A stretch of 64,000 nt of DNA, taken from positions 1-64,000 of the forward strand of contig NZ_CANRNX010000005.1 in the NCBI RefSeq assembly GCF_947632075.1, read 5' to 3'. Made by a program: the position numbers and the translations under genes. How positions within the stretch are numbered: position 1 is the first letter of the stretch; the number at the start of each line of letters is the position of its first letter. Below are positions 10,415 through 19,372 of this stretch, one piece after another. The notes below the pieces were generated by a model. It made no database searches. It had not been told where the DNA came from and worked only from the letters and a program-made list of their open reading frames with translations. Source of the DNA: an uncultured Flavobacterium sp. (GTDB lineage Bacteria; Bacteroidota; Bacteroidia; Flavobacteriales; Flavobacteriaceae).

Positions 10415-10588
10415 AAGCAAGTTTTACCCAAAACATAAGCAGGTCTTGCACAAAAGGCGCACAGGTTTTGTTTAAAACATAAGCAGGTCTTGCACAAAAG
10501 GCGCGCAGGTTTTGCTTAAAACATAAGCAGGTCTTGCACAAAAGGCGCGCAGGTTTTACCCAAAACATAAGCAGGTTTTTTAACCCCA
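10415..10588. repeat. Tandem array of about 7.5 units of 22 bp (44-bp higher-order period)
   Basis: Alternating units aagcaggtcttgcacaaaaggc and gcgcaggttttgcttaaaacat; starts at 10415, 10437, 10459, 10481, 10503, 10525, 10547, 10569 (last partial). Confidence 0.95.
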
Positions 10589-10615
10589 GTAAATACAAGT
10601 GTTTTCAGAGGACAA

Positions 10616-10646
10616 AAAAACGCCATCAAATAAATGATAGCGTTTA
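10616..10646. terminator. Putative intrinsic terminator downstream of miaE-like gene
   Basis: aaacgccatca-aataaa-tgatagcgttt imperfect stem. Confidence 0.55.
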
Positions 10647-10650
10647 TATT

Positions 10651-11232
10651 TTATCCGTGAATGGTTTCTTTTTTACCGTAATTGGTAATAATTTCCCCTT
10701 CGTAATCTAACCATTGTTTCCAACGTTTATCCACATCAACATCGGTACTGTATTTTTTAGCAAGCTTTAAAAACGTAGTGTAATGTCCGGCTTCACTAAT
10801 CATTAATTCTCTGTAAAACTTAGCTAATTCTTCGTCTTTAATATTTTCAGATAAAACTCTAAAACGCTCACAGCTTCTAGCTTCAATCATTGCCGCTAAA
10901 AGCAAACGGTCAATAAACGATTCGTTTCTAGAACCGTCTTTCTTTAAAAATTTAAGTAATTGCCCCACATAATCGTCACGGCGCTCTCTACCTAAAGTAT
11001 AGCCACGCGCTTTAATGATGTTGTGTACCATCTGAAAATGTTGCATTTCTTCAACAGCAATTTCAGTAAGTTGGGTAACTAAATCTTCGTGTTCCGAATT
11101 ATATGTAATTAACGTAATGGCGTTGGTTGCTGCTTTTTGCTCACACCACGCATGATCGGTTAAAATCTCCTCTAAATTTCCTTCTGCAATATTCGCCCAA
11201 CGCGGGTCGGTTAACAATTTTAATCCCAACAT
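10651..11232 (-). CDS. miaE: tRNA-(ms2io6A)-hydroxylase-like diiron protein
   Basis: EEMQHFQMVHNIIKARGYTLG, EARSCERF, SEAGHYTTFLKLA diiron ligand spacing; start at MLGLKLLTD. Confidence 0.88.
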   Translation of the reverse strand: MLGLKLLTDPRWANIAEGNLEEILTDHAWCEQKAATNAITLITYNSEHEDLVTQLTEIAVEEMQHFQMVHNIIKARGYTLGRERRDDYVGQLLKFLKKDGSRNESFIDRLLLAAMIEARSCERFRVLSENIKDEELAKFYRELMISEAGHYTTFLKLAKKYSTDVDVDKRWKQWLDYEGEIITNYGKKETIHG

Positions 11233-11335
11233 AATTTGTAAGTATTTAAAAACCAAAAATACAAATATATTTCCACCGAATAAAATCGGATGCTGCTTTT
11301 AGATTTTGTTATTTTGTGTTTCAAAGTTTTTTTTA

Positions 11336-11636
11336 TTGTCATGTTGAACTTATCGAAGTACAGCATCACACAAGGAATTTATAAATAGGATGAGATTACT
11401 TCGTCTGTTCGCAAGCTCGGGTCCAAAACAAGTTTGGAATGACAAAAATCACGATTGTCATGCTGAATTTAGTTCAGCATCACACAAGATTGGTTTATGC
11501 TTATTTTGTTCTAATATCATGAGATTCCGTGTCAAGCACGGAATGACAAAAGAACGATTGTCATGCTGAACTCGTTTCAGCATCTCACAAGAATTTATAA
11601 ATGGGATGAGATTCCAAAACAAGTTTGGAATGACAC
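11336..11636. repeat. Left array of three modular palindromic repeats (spacer order A-B-A)
   Basis: TTGTCATGYTGAA...CAGCATCACACAAG/CAGCATCTCACAAG + spacer + TGAGAT...GGAATGACA at about 11336-11445, 11456-11550, 11558-11635. Confidence 0.92.
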
Positions 11637-11669
11637 AACCAGAATCATTACCTCAGTAAAAAATAAAAA

Positions 11670-12902
11670 ATGAAAAGCAAAAAAGTATTAGTTATTGGAT
11701 TTGTTTGGCCAGAACCTACCTCGTCTGCGGCGGGTTGGCGTATGTTGCAATTGATTGAATTTTTTATCGAAAACCAATACGAAGTGCATTTTGCATGTGC
11801 AGCTCATAAATCGGACTTTGCTTTTGTGTTTGATACTACCCAAGTGACCGAACATGAAATTTTATTAAACGATGCGAGTTTTGATGTTTTTGTTTCGGAA
11901 TTGCAACCCGATGTGGTGGTTTACGACCGTTTTATGATTGAAGAACAGTTTGGATGGCGCGTGCGTGAAAATTGCAAACAAGCCATTCAGATTTTAGATA
12001 CAGAAGATTTACATTTTGTGAGAAAAGCCAGAGAGAAAGCTTTTAAGAAACAACAAAAAGTAAATTACCATACCGATGAAATGCTTCGTGAAGTGGCTTC
12101 TATTTTACGATGTGATTTAAGTTTGATTATTTCGGAAGTGGAAATGGAAATGCTACAAAGAGAGTTTAATATTCCGGCTCAAATTTTAATGTATTTGCCT
12201 TTTATGCAAGAAACGCTTTCGGAAGCTGATTTGGAACTATTGCCGAATTTTGAAGCGAGAGCTTATTTTATGTTTATTGGTAATTTTATGCACGAACCCA
12301 ATTGGCAAACGGTGTTGCGTTTAAAACGTGACATTTGGCCGGTGTTACGTAAAAAACTTCCAAAGGCAGAGATGCATATTTTTGGTGCTTACCCAAATCC
12401 GAAAGCGTTGCAATTGCATAAACCTGCCGAAAACTTTTTTGTAAACGGTCGTGCAAAAGATGTGAATATCGAAATGCAAAAGCATAAAGTATTGTTAGCT
12501 CCGATTCCGTTCGGTGCCGGAATTAAAGGTAAGTTTATTGATGCCATGCGAAATCGTTTGCCATCGGTTACAACGCAATTAGGTTCAGAAGCTATGCAAG
12601 AAAACACACTTTGGAATGGTTTTATTTGTGATTCAGATGAAGATTTTATTGAAAAAGCGGTGATGTTATATACCGAAGAATCAGTTTGGGAAACAGCTGC
12701 AAAAAACGGACTTTCGATTTTAAATGCGACATCAAACAAAAATCAGTATTCTGATTTGTTTAAAAATCGTTTAACTGATTTAGCTTCGAATTTAGATACT
12801 TACCGAAAAGCCAATTTGTTTGGTGAAATTTTACGTTATCAAACCAATCAAGCTACTAAATATATGGGCTTATGGATTCAAGAGAAGCATAGGAAGTTTT
12901 AA
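11670..12902 (+). CDS. Glycosyltransferase (GT4/GT-B-like)
   Basis: GFVWPEPTSSAAGWRMLQL N-terminus; FIGNFMHEPNW; VLLAPIPFGAGIKGKFIDAMRNRLPSVTT. Confidence 0.8.
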   Translation: MKSKKVLVIGFVWPEPTSSAAGWRMLQLIEFFIENQYEVHFACAAHKSDFAFVFDTTQVTEHEILLNDASFDVFVSELQPDVVVYDRFMIEEQFGWRVRENCKQAIQILDTEDLHFVRKAREKAFKKQQKVNYHTDEMLREVASILRCDLSLIISEVEMEMLQREFNIPAQILMYLPFMQETLSEADLELLPNFEARAYFMFIGNFMHEPNWQTVLRLKRDIWPVLRKKLPKAEMHIFGAYPNPKALQLHKPAENFFVNGRAKDVNIEMQKHKVLLAPIPFGAGIKGKFIDAMRNRLPSVTTQLGSEAMQENTLWNGFICDSDEDFIEKAVMLYTEESVWETAAKNGLSILNATSNKNQYSDLFKNRLTDLASNLDTYRKANLFGEILRYQTNQATKYMGLWIQEKHRKF

Positions 12903-12913
12903 AGTTGGTAAGT

Positions 12914-13250
12914 TTTGTCATGCTGAATTTAGTTCAGCATCTCACAAGGAATTTATAAATAGGATGAGATTCCGTGTCAAGCACGGAATGACAAAAAAGA
13001 GGTTTGTCATGCTGAACTCGTTTCAGCATCTCACAAGATTGGTTTATGCTTAGTTTGTTCTAATATCATGAGATTCTGTGTCAAGCACGGAATGACAAAA
13101 GCACGGAATGACAAAAGCACGGAATGACAAAAAAGAGGATTGTCATGCTGATTTTAGTTGAGCATCTCACAAGGGATTTATAAATAAGATGAGATTACTT
13201 CGTCTGTTCGCAAGCTCGGGCCCCTGTCAAGCACGGAATAACCATTAGGA
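12914..13250. repeat. Right array of three modular palindromic repeats (spacer order A-B-A)
   Basis: Copies at about 12914-12995, 13003-13133, 13140-13245; same orientation and same spacer types as the left array. Confidence 0.92.
13085..13132. repeat. 16-bp x3 perfect microtandem (gcacggaatgacaaaa)
   Basis: Three identical consecutive 16-mers at 13085, 13101 and 13117, extending the right arm of one palindromic unit. Confidence 0.97.
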
Positions 13251-13319
13251 TTTATTTCATTCAGAAAACTTTATAACGTTTCGGCATATAAGCAAATTCG
13301 CAAATAAACGAATGAGCAA

Positions 13320-14180
13320 TTAGCTATCAATACTTACTTTCCAACTTTCAGTAAAAACTTGTTGAGGTGCTAAAGCAATCATTCCTTCTTTATCTTCAAT
13401 ATGTTGGTTGTGGTTTTGCAAATCGGCCATTCCAAACCAAGGTTCTAAACAAATAAACGGTGCGTTTTGTACCGTCCAAATTCCAAAATGTGTAAAATCA
13501 TCAAACGTTAGTGTAAGTTTGTTTTCGTTTTTGGTATTCTTTATTGTAATGGCGTTACTTTTTAAGTCACGAAAAACCATCGCATCTTCTTTAAATAAAT
13601 CATAATGTAAGGGTAATTGTTGGTTGTTTAGGTTTATGATTTCTTTGTTTTCAGAAATTAATCCGTCAACCAATTTCAAACGATTTAAAGAGGTGTCATT
13701 ATTAAACTCTAAATAAAAGTTTTCAAAATCGGTAGCATCTTTTCCTAATGCAAATGCCGGATGTCCGCCAATTGAGAAATACATGATTTCGTTACCTACA
13801 TTGGCTACTTCATAGATACAAACAAGCTGCTTGTTTTGAAGTTCATAAATGACGTTCAACTCAAAATAAAACGGATAGTTTACTAACGTTTTCTCATTCG
13901 CTTTTAAAGTGAAAATGGCTTTGGTTTTTGAAACTTGTTCGGCATCAAATTCCATATCACGCGCAAATCCGTGACGAGACAAACTGTAGTTTTCTCCCTT
14001 ATAAATAAACGTGTTGTTTTTTAAACTTCCTACAATCGGAAAAAGAATAGGTGAGGTTTTACCCCAGAAGTTTGGGTTTGCATTCCACATCCATTCGTTG
14101 TTTTGGTTGTCTAAAATGCTTTTTATTTCTGCACCAAAAGTTGCTATTTCTACCGTAAGGAAATTGTTTTGTAAAATCAT
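13320..14180 (-). CDS. Aldose 1-epimerase family protein
   Basis: GHPAF, FICLEPWFGMAD, EDKEGMIALAPQQVF; start at MILQNNFLTVEIATFGAEIKS. Confidence 0.88.
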   Translation of the reverse strand: MILQNNFLTVEIATFGAEIKSILDNQNNEWMWNANPNFWGKTSPILFPIVGSLKNNTFIYKGENYSLSRHGFARDMEFDAEQVSKTKAIFTLKANEKTLVNYPFYFELNVIYELQNKQLVCIYEVANVGNEIMYFSIGGHPAFALGKDATDFENFYLEFNNDTSLNRLKLVDGLISENKEIINLNNQQLPLHYDLFKEDAMVFRDLKSNAITIKNTKNENKLTLTFDDFTHFGIWTVQNAPFICLEPWFGMADLQNHNQHIEDKEGMIALAPQQVFTESWKVSIDS

Positions 14181-14181
14181 T

Positions 14182-14859
14182 TTATTTTTCATCATTTTTA
14201 ATGAAAGCATTTATGAAGTTTGTTGTCAAAAAACTTGAATCTATTTTCTTTTCTTTCTCCATGATAAGCGTAGACTTGAGTATTGATTGTCTATCTATTT
14301 TTCGGATCTGTTTTTTGATTTCTTCAATATCATTTAGTTTCTCAATTTTTTGTAGTTGATTACTTATATTAATAATAAGCATTTGTTTATCATAATTTAG
14401 CTTTGTTTGTGTAGCTAAGCTTTCTATTATTGTACATACTCTGCTAATCTCTGATTTTAAAATATTTTTAATATTTAATAAATTCTGAGAAGTTAAGTTA
14501 ATATATTTTTCTAGACTGTTATTTCCGTCTATTTTTTTGAAGCTATTCCTATTACTATGACTTTTTCGAGTGTAATATAAATATTCGAAACAATCTTCAA
14601 AACTAATAATGTCTTGATTATGAATGAAAATATTTCTAATTTCAAGTTGTAAAATAATGTTATTATAATCAGTTGTATTTATAAGATTTAAATCTTTTAG
14701 CAAATCGACTTTATTTCTTGCTGAAAAAGAACTTGGTTTGAAAAGCATTTTTGAGTGTGGATTAGCGATTCTAAACAGTTTATAGATAGTATTTGATAAT
14801 TCTTTTTCAATTGATAATTCAGATTTAACTACAACTAATAATAGATCGTCTTTTTCCAT
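14182..14859 (-). CDS. Hypothetical protein, possible MltR/HEPN-like helical domain
   Basis: KVDLLKDLNLINTTDYNNIILQLEIRNIFIHN (R-x4-H); long C-terminal helix; start at MEKDDLLLV. Confidence 0.5.
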   Translation of the reverse strand: MEKDDLLLVVVKSELSIEKELSNTIYKLFRIANPHSKMLFKPSSFSARNKVDLLKDLNLINTTDYNNIILQLEIRNIFIHNQDIISFEDCFEYLYYTRKSHSNRNSFKKIDGNNSLEKYINLTSQNLLNIKNILKSEISRVCTIIESLATQTKLNYDKQMLIINISNQLQKIEKLNDIEEIKKQIRKIDRQSILKSTLIMEKEKKIDSSFLTTNFINAFIKNDEK

Positions 14860-15010
14860 TTTATTTTGTATAAATACAAATATATAAAATAAACAATACA
14901 CTTTTTTCATAGAGTAGTTCACAATGGGTGTTCCATTTTGTTGTTTTAAAAGTTTTATAGCTTCTAAAAAATCAATTTAAAATCTCTCGAAATATTTCTA
15001 TTTTTGTGCT

Positions 15011-15871
15011 ATGGCCACACAAACAAAAATCCCACAGAAACCTGTTCGAAAACGAACCGTAAAAAAGAAAATGAAAGAAACTCCCGCTTGGCGTTGGTAT
15101 CTTAGAATTGCGCTAATTGTAGCTGTTTTTGGTTTTATAGGTTGGTTTTTATTTACGTTCAGAGAAGGAATCTCATATTATTTTAGTTCAAAGTTTGATA
15201 AGAAAGACGATAAAAATATGGTGTTTGATGTGCGTAACATTGAAGTGATGAAACGCCATGACGACTTACTTTTTGGAATTGATGTTTCCCATTATCAAGG
15301 TCCGATTATTTGGGATAGTTTGAATTTAATGTACGATGAGTTTCCTATTGATTTTGTCTTTGTACGATCAACTATGGGAATCGATGGAGTAGATGCACGT
15401 TTTGATCAGAATTACAAACAAGCCAGAGCATTTCAGTTTATTCGCGGAGCTTATCATTATTACCGTCCGAATGAAAGTTCTGTTCAGCAAGCGGAAAACT
15501 TTATTAAAAATACCAAGCTTGAAGCCGGTGATTTTCCTCCGATTTTAGACATCGAAGAAATGCCTAAAACGCAATCGATAGATAGTTTAAAGGTTGGTTT
15601 AAAAAAGTGGTTGAACTTAGTAGAAGACCATTATAAAGTAAAACCTATTTTATATTCGGGTGAGCATTTTTACAAAACCAATTTAAAAGATGATTTTGCC
15701 GATTACGAAGTTTGGATTGCCAATTATAATTTCTTTGTTGAAAATATAAAGCCCGAATGGATGATGTGGCAGTTTACTGAAAAAGGTACGGTTCCGGGAA
15801 TTAGAACCAATGTTGATGTAAATATTTTTAATGGTTCACGAAGCGATTTACGTAAGAAATTAATCAAATAA
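15011..15871 (+). CDS. Glycoside hydrolase family 25 lysozyme with N-terminal TM
   Basis: GIDVSHYQGPIIWDSL, FVRSTMGIDGVDARFDQNY, FPPILDIEEM. Confidence 0.9.
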   Translation: MATQTKIPQKPVRKRTVKKKMKETPAWRWYLRIALIVAVFGFIGWFLFTFREGISYYFSSKFDKKDDKNMVFDVRNIEVMKRHDDLLFGIDVSHYQGPIIWDSLNLMYDEFPIDFVFVRSTMGIDGVDARFDQNYKQARAFQFIRGAYHYYRPNESSVQQAENFIKNTKLEAGDFPPILDIEEMPKTQSIDSLKVGLKKWLNLVEDHYKVKPILYSGEHFYKTNLKDDFADYEVWIANYNFFVENIKPEWMMWQFTEKGTVPGIRTNVDVNIFNGSRSDLRKKLIK

Positions 15872-15904
15872 AAAAAGCTGTTTCAGATTTGAAACAGCTT
15901 TTAA
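15871..15904. terminator. Bidirectional intrinsic terminator
   Basis: aaaaaagctgtttc-agattt-gaaacagctttt between convergent genes. Confidence 0.9.
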
Positions 15905-16998
15905 TTTTTTACATCTAATGCATCTCGTAAGGCATTTCCAATCATCATAAAGGCAACAACCAAAAGTAACATGGCAATTCCGGGAATTAAGGCTAAATAG
16001 GCTTTTCCAAGAATGATGTAGTTGTAATGTTCTTTAATCATTCCGCCCCAACTTGGAATGGGAACTTGAGCGCCTAATCCTAAAAAGCTTAAACCGCTTT
16101 CTACTAAAATGGCTGAAGCAAAATTAGCCGCAGAAATTACAATTACCGGAGCCCAACTATTTGGTAATATGTGTTTGAAAATAATTCGTGTGTGTGAATA
16201 TCCTAGTGCTTTTGCAGCCGTTACATATTGCATTTGTTTGATGCTCATAACTTGACCACGAACTACACGAGCTACTTCAACCCACATGGTTAATCCCACG
16301 GCAATGAATACTTGCCAAAATCCTTTTCCTAAAGCTAAGGTAATTGCAATTACTAAAAGTAGGGTAGGAATTGACCAAATTACGTTTATAATCCAAAGTA
16401 CAGCAGCATCGACTTTTCCGCCAAAATAACCAGCAATTGCTCCCATGAAAACTCCGATTACTAACGAAATTCCTACAGCAACAAAACCAATGGCTAAAGA
16501 AACGCGTGAGCCAATGATTAATCGGCTTAAATAATCGCGTCCTTGATTATCGGTTCCTAAAAAATATTTTTTGGTAAAAATGTTTTCAGAAATAATCTCG
16601 GCTTCGGTTTTATGAAACGCTTTAATAGGAATCGATTTGATTTGTGCTAAAGCAGCATCTTGATGGTATTCTTTATAAAAAAGTGTATCGTTTTTAAATT
16701 GATAACTTAAGATTGGAATGTTTTGGTCTGTGATTTCAAAGCCGGTAAACCAATTAGAAAAGGTGTTGTTCTTTTCTTTAATCGGGATTTGAAGCATTTC
16801 AACCTCAAATCCCATAGGTTTTGTACTTAATGAAACATCGCCATTGTTTGCATTTGTAGATGCGTCTGGTGCGATGAAATATCCGAAAATAGATATTAAT
16901 ATTAAAAATACTATGAACCAAAAACTCAAAACGCCCCAAAAATTCTTTTTGAATTTTTGGAGCGCCATTTGATTATGAGATAAATGTTTGTTCGACAT
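15901..16998 (-). CDS. ABC transporter permease (OppC/DppC type)
   Basis: FLGTDNQGRDYLSRLIIGSRVSL, EAA-like loop AKALGYSHTRIIFKHILPN. Confidence 0.9.
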   Translation of the reverse strand: MSNKHLSHNQMALQKFKKNFWGVLSFWFIVFLILISIFGYFIAPDASTNANNGDVSLSTKPMGFEVEMLQIPIKEKNNTFSNWFTGFEITDQNIPILSYQFKNDTLFYKEYHQDAALAQIKSIPIKAFHKTEAEIISENIFTKKYFLGTDNQGRDYLSRLIIGSRVSLAIGFVAVGISLVIGVFMGAIAGYFGGKVDAAVLWIINVIWSIPTLLLVIAITLALGKGFWQVFIAVGLTMWVEVARVVRGQVMSIKQMQYVTAAKALGYSHTRIIFKHILPNSWAPVIVISAANFASAILVESGLSFLGLGAQVPIPSWGGMIKEHYNYIILGKAYLALIPGIAMLLLVVAFMMIGNALRDALDVKN

Positions 16999-17006
16999 TT
17001 AATGAA

Positions 17007-19196
17007 TTACTTATTTGACTTATTAGTGTTTTTTATGTCGATTAAAACGTTAACAGCTTCGTCTACATAAACATCTTTATTTAAGTTTTCGTGCCATTTG
17101 TCACGTTTCTTTTTCAACGTTTCATCCGTTTTGTAAAGTTCGATTTCGTAAGGTAACGAAAGGAAAACTAATTCGTTTTTGTAATCTTTAATTGGTTTGA
17201 AAACTTTGTTTTTCTCTTCGAATTCTTTAGATTTTTTATTGAAATCGTCATAGTTTAAAGAGAATGTATTTTCGTCTTTACGAGAACTAATCCATTTTGC
17301 ATTTTCGTCGATTAACTTGAATTGCGGATTATTTTGCATTCTGTTTTTACTATTGTTGATTACCGTTGTAAAATCGTATGCAAAAGGTTTGTAATTTGCT
17401 TTTTCAATTTTATCCCATTCCATTGCATTGTCTAAATCTCTTTCTCCTGTATCAATGTAAGTTAAACGGTCTGGCATTACAATATCACTTTCAACTCCTT
17501 TTAACTGAGTAGAACCTCCGTTTACACGGTAGAATTTTTGTGAAGTGAATTTAAGTGCTCCGAAATCGTAATCTTTAACTTTTAAGATTGAATTTAAATC
17601 TAACATGTTTTGAACGGTTCCTTTTCCGAAAGAATGTTTAGAACCAATAACTAAACCTCTGTTGTAATCTTGAATTGCCGCAGCGAAAATCTCAGAAGCA
17701 GAAGCAGAATAGTTGTTTACCATTACTACTAACGGACCATCCCATTGTACTTTAGTATCTTTATCAAACAGAACTTGACGTTGACCTTTTTGTGAACGAA
17801 CTTGAACTACCGGACCTTGATCGATGAATAAACCAACCATGTCAACAACTGTTTGTAATGATCCACCACCGTTGTTTCTTAAATCCATGATAATTCCTTG
17901 AACATTTTGTTCTTTTAAGCGTTCTATTTCTTTAGCAACATCTTTAAAAGCATCACGGCTATCTCTGGTTTCAAAATCGATATAGAATTTTGGTAACTGA
18001 ATCATTCCATATTTACCATCTTTCGTATCAATTATTGTTGATTTTGCGTAAGTTTCTTCAATTTCAAATTTATCTCTTTGAATAGGAATTACTTTAATGT
18101 CACCATCAACTTTTTTAACTGTTAATTTAACCGTAGTTCCTTTTTTACCTTTGATTAATTTAACTACGTTATCTAACCGTTTTCCGGCAATATCAACAGG
18201 TTCTTCGTCACCTTGAGCAACTTTTAAAATTACGTCACCACTTTCTAATTGACCGTCTTTCCAAGCTGGTCCGCCGGCGATGATTTCTGTAATTTCAATA
18301 TAATCGTTTTTCTTACTAAGTTGCGCTCCAATTCCTTCCATAGAACCACGCATACTTTCGTCAAATTTTTCTTTAGTTTCTGGTGCGAAATAAGAAGTGT
18401 GCGGATCAAATTGTTCTAAGATAGAGTTGATGTAAACACTCATCCAATCTGTACGAGTAAGTTCACCAATAACTTCGAAATAATCGTTTAAATTTTTCAA
18501 AGCACTTTCTCTTGCTTCTTTTTCTAATTCTTCAAATGATTTTTTCTCAATTGGTTCTTTCTTCTTTTTCTTTTTATCGTCAGAAATTTTAATTTCAGTA
18601 TTGGGTTCTTCCACATCAGTTTCTTCTACGTCTTTACCTTCCTGAATTTTTATTTTATCTTCAATACTTGAAAGTACGTTAAGTTTTAACTGTTTTCTCC
18701 AACGTTCTTTTAATTCTTCTTTGTCTTTAGCAAAAGGCATTTTCTCGAAATCTGTATTAATTTCTTCCTTAATAGTAAAATCAAAAGGTTTTGAAAGAAT
18801 TTCAGTATAAATTTCTTTTGAATCTTTCATACGTTGTTGCAAAATCTCGTATGAATAATCAAAAAATGTAAAACTTTTATTTTTAACTTGATTGTCAATT
18901 TCTAATTCGAATTTATTAAGATTATCAACATCTGCTTGAGTTAAGAAGCGTTTGTTTGGGTCGATATTATTTAGATAATCTTTAAAAGCTTTTTTAGAAA
19001 AATTGTCATCTATTTTAGAAGCGTTGTAATGACCGTTTTGTACAACATAGGCCAATAATTCCATAAGAATTGCTTCTTTTTCTGGGTTTGGATCTTCTTT
19101 TTTTGGAATGAAACTCCATAAAAGTGCAGAAATTGCTAATACAGCAATTATAATTTTATAATTTTTCTTCATAAATAGCCAAATAGCATTCATCAA
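17007..19196 (-). CDS. Carboxy-terminal processing peptidase (Tsp/Prc, S41) with PDZ domain
   Basis: DPHTSYFAPETKEKFDESMRGSMEGIGAQL, GIIMDLRNNGGGSLQTVVDMVGLFID, SASASEIFAAAIQDY. Confidence 0.93.
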   Translation of the reverse strand: MMNAIWLFMKKNYKIIIAVLAISALLWSFIPKKEDPNPEKEAILMELLAYVVQNGHYNASKIDDNFSKKAFKDYLNNIDPNKRFLTQADVDNLNKFELEIDNQVKNKSFTFFDYSYEILQQRMKDSKEIYTEILSKPFDFTIKEEINTDFEKMPFAKDKEELKERWRKQLKLNVLSSIEDKIKIQEGKDVEETDVEEPNTEIKISDDKKKKKKEPIEKKSFEELEKEARESALKNLNDYFEVIGELTRTDWMSVYINSILEQFDPHTSYFAPETKEKFDESMRGSMEGIGAQLSKKNDYIEITEIIAGGPAWKDGQLESGDVILKVAQGDEEPVDIAGKRLDNVVKLIKGKKGTTVKLTVKKVDGDIKVIPIQRDKFEIEETYAKSTIIDTKDGKYGMIQLPKFYIDFETRDSRDAFKDVAKEIERLKEQNVQGIIMDLRNNGGGSLQTVVDMVGLFIDQGPVVQVRSQKGQRQVLFDKDTKVQWDGPLVVMVNNYSASASEIFAAAIQDYNRGLVIGSKHSFGKGTVQNMLDLNSILKVKDYDFGALKFTSQKFYRVNGGSTQLKGVESDIVMPDRLTYIDTGERDLDNAMEWDKIEKANYKPFAYDFTTVINNSKNRMQNNPQFKLIDENAKWISSRKDENTFSLNYDDFNKKSKEFEEKNKVFKPIKDYKNELVFLSLPYEIELYKTDETLKKKRDKWHENLNKDVYVDEAVNVLIDIKNTNKSNK

Positions 19197-19372
19197 TTAA
19201 TTTTCAACTAAAGTAATTAAAATTTTCCGTACGCTGAGTAGCTAACGGATAATTTTTTGTTAAACATATCTTCAAAAAAGCTTAAAATATCAGGTTTTAA
19301 GTAGTTTCTTTTTTCTTTATAAAAGAAGTATTTATTATTTTGTTACTTTTACGAATGTATAAAAAATACAGT

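Noticed and set aside
10415-10588. CRISPR array
   Set aside because: Units are contiguous with no unique spacers, and no cas genes are in the window.
10395-10598. 67-aa ORF MYLLGLKNLLMFWVKPARLLCK... as a coding gene
   Set aside because: It is entirely the 22-bp tandem array. The 44-bp period is not a multiple of three, so the ORF reads the same repeat in all three frames; no credible start or homology.
12820-13053. 77-aa ORF containing VMLNSFQHLTR and HGMTKKR
   Set aside because: Overlaps the glycosyltransferase end and the palindromic repeat array; this peptide type is a typical spurious translation of such repeats.
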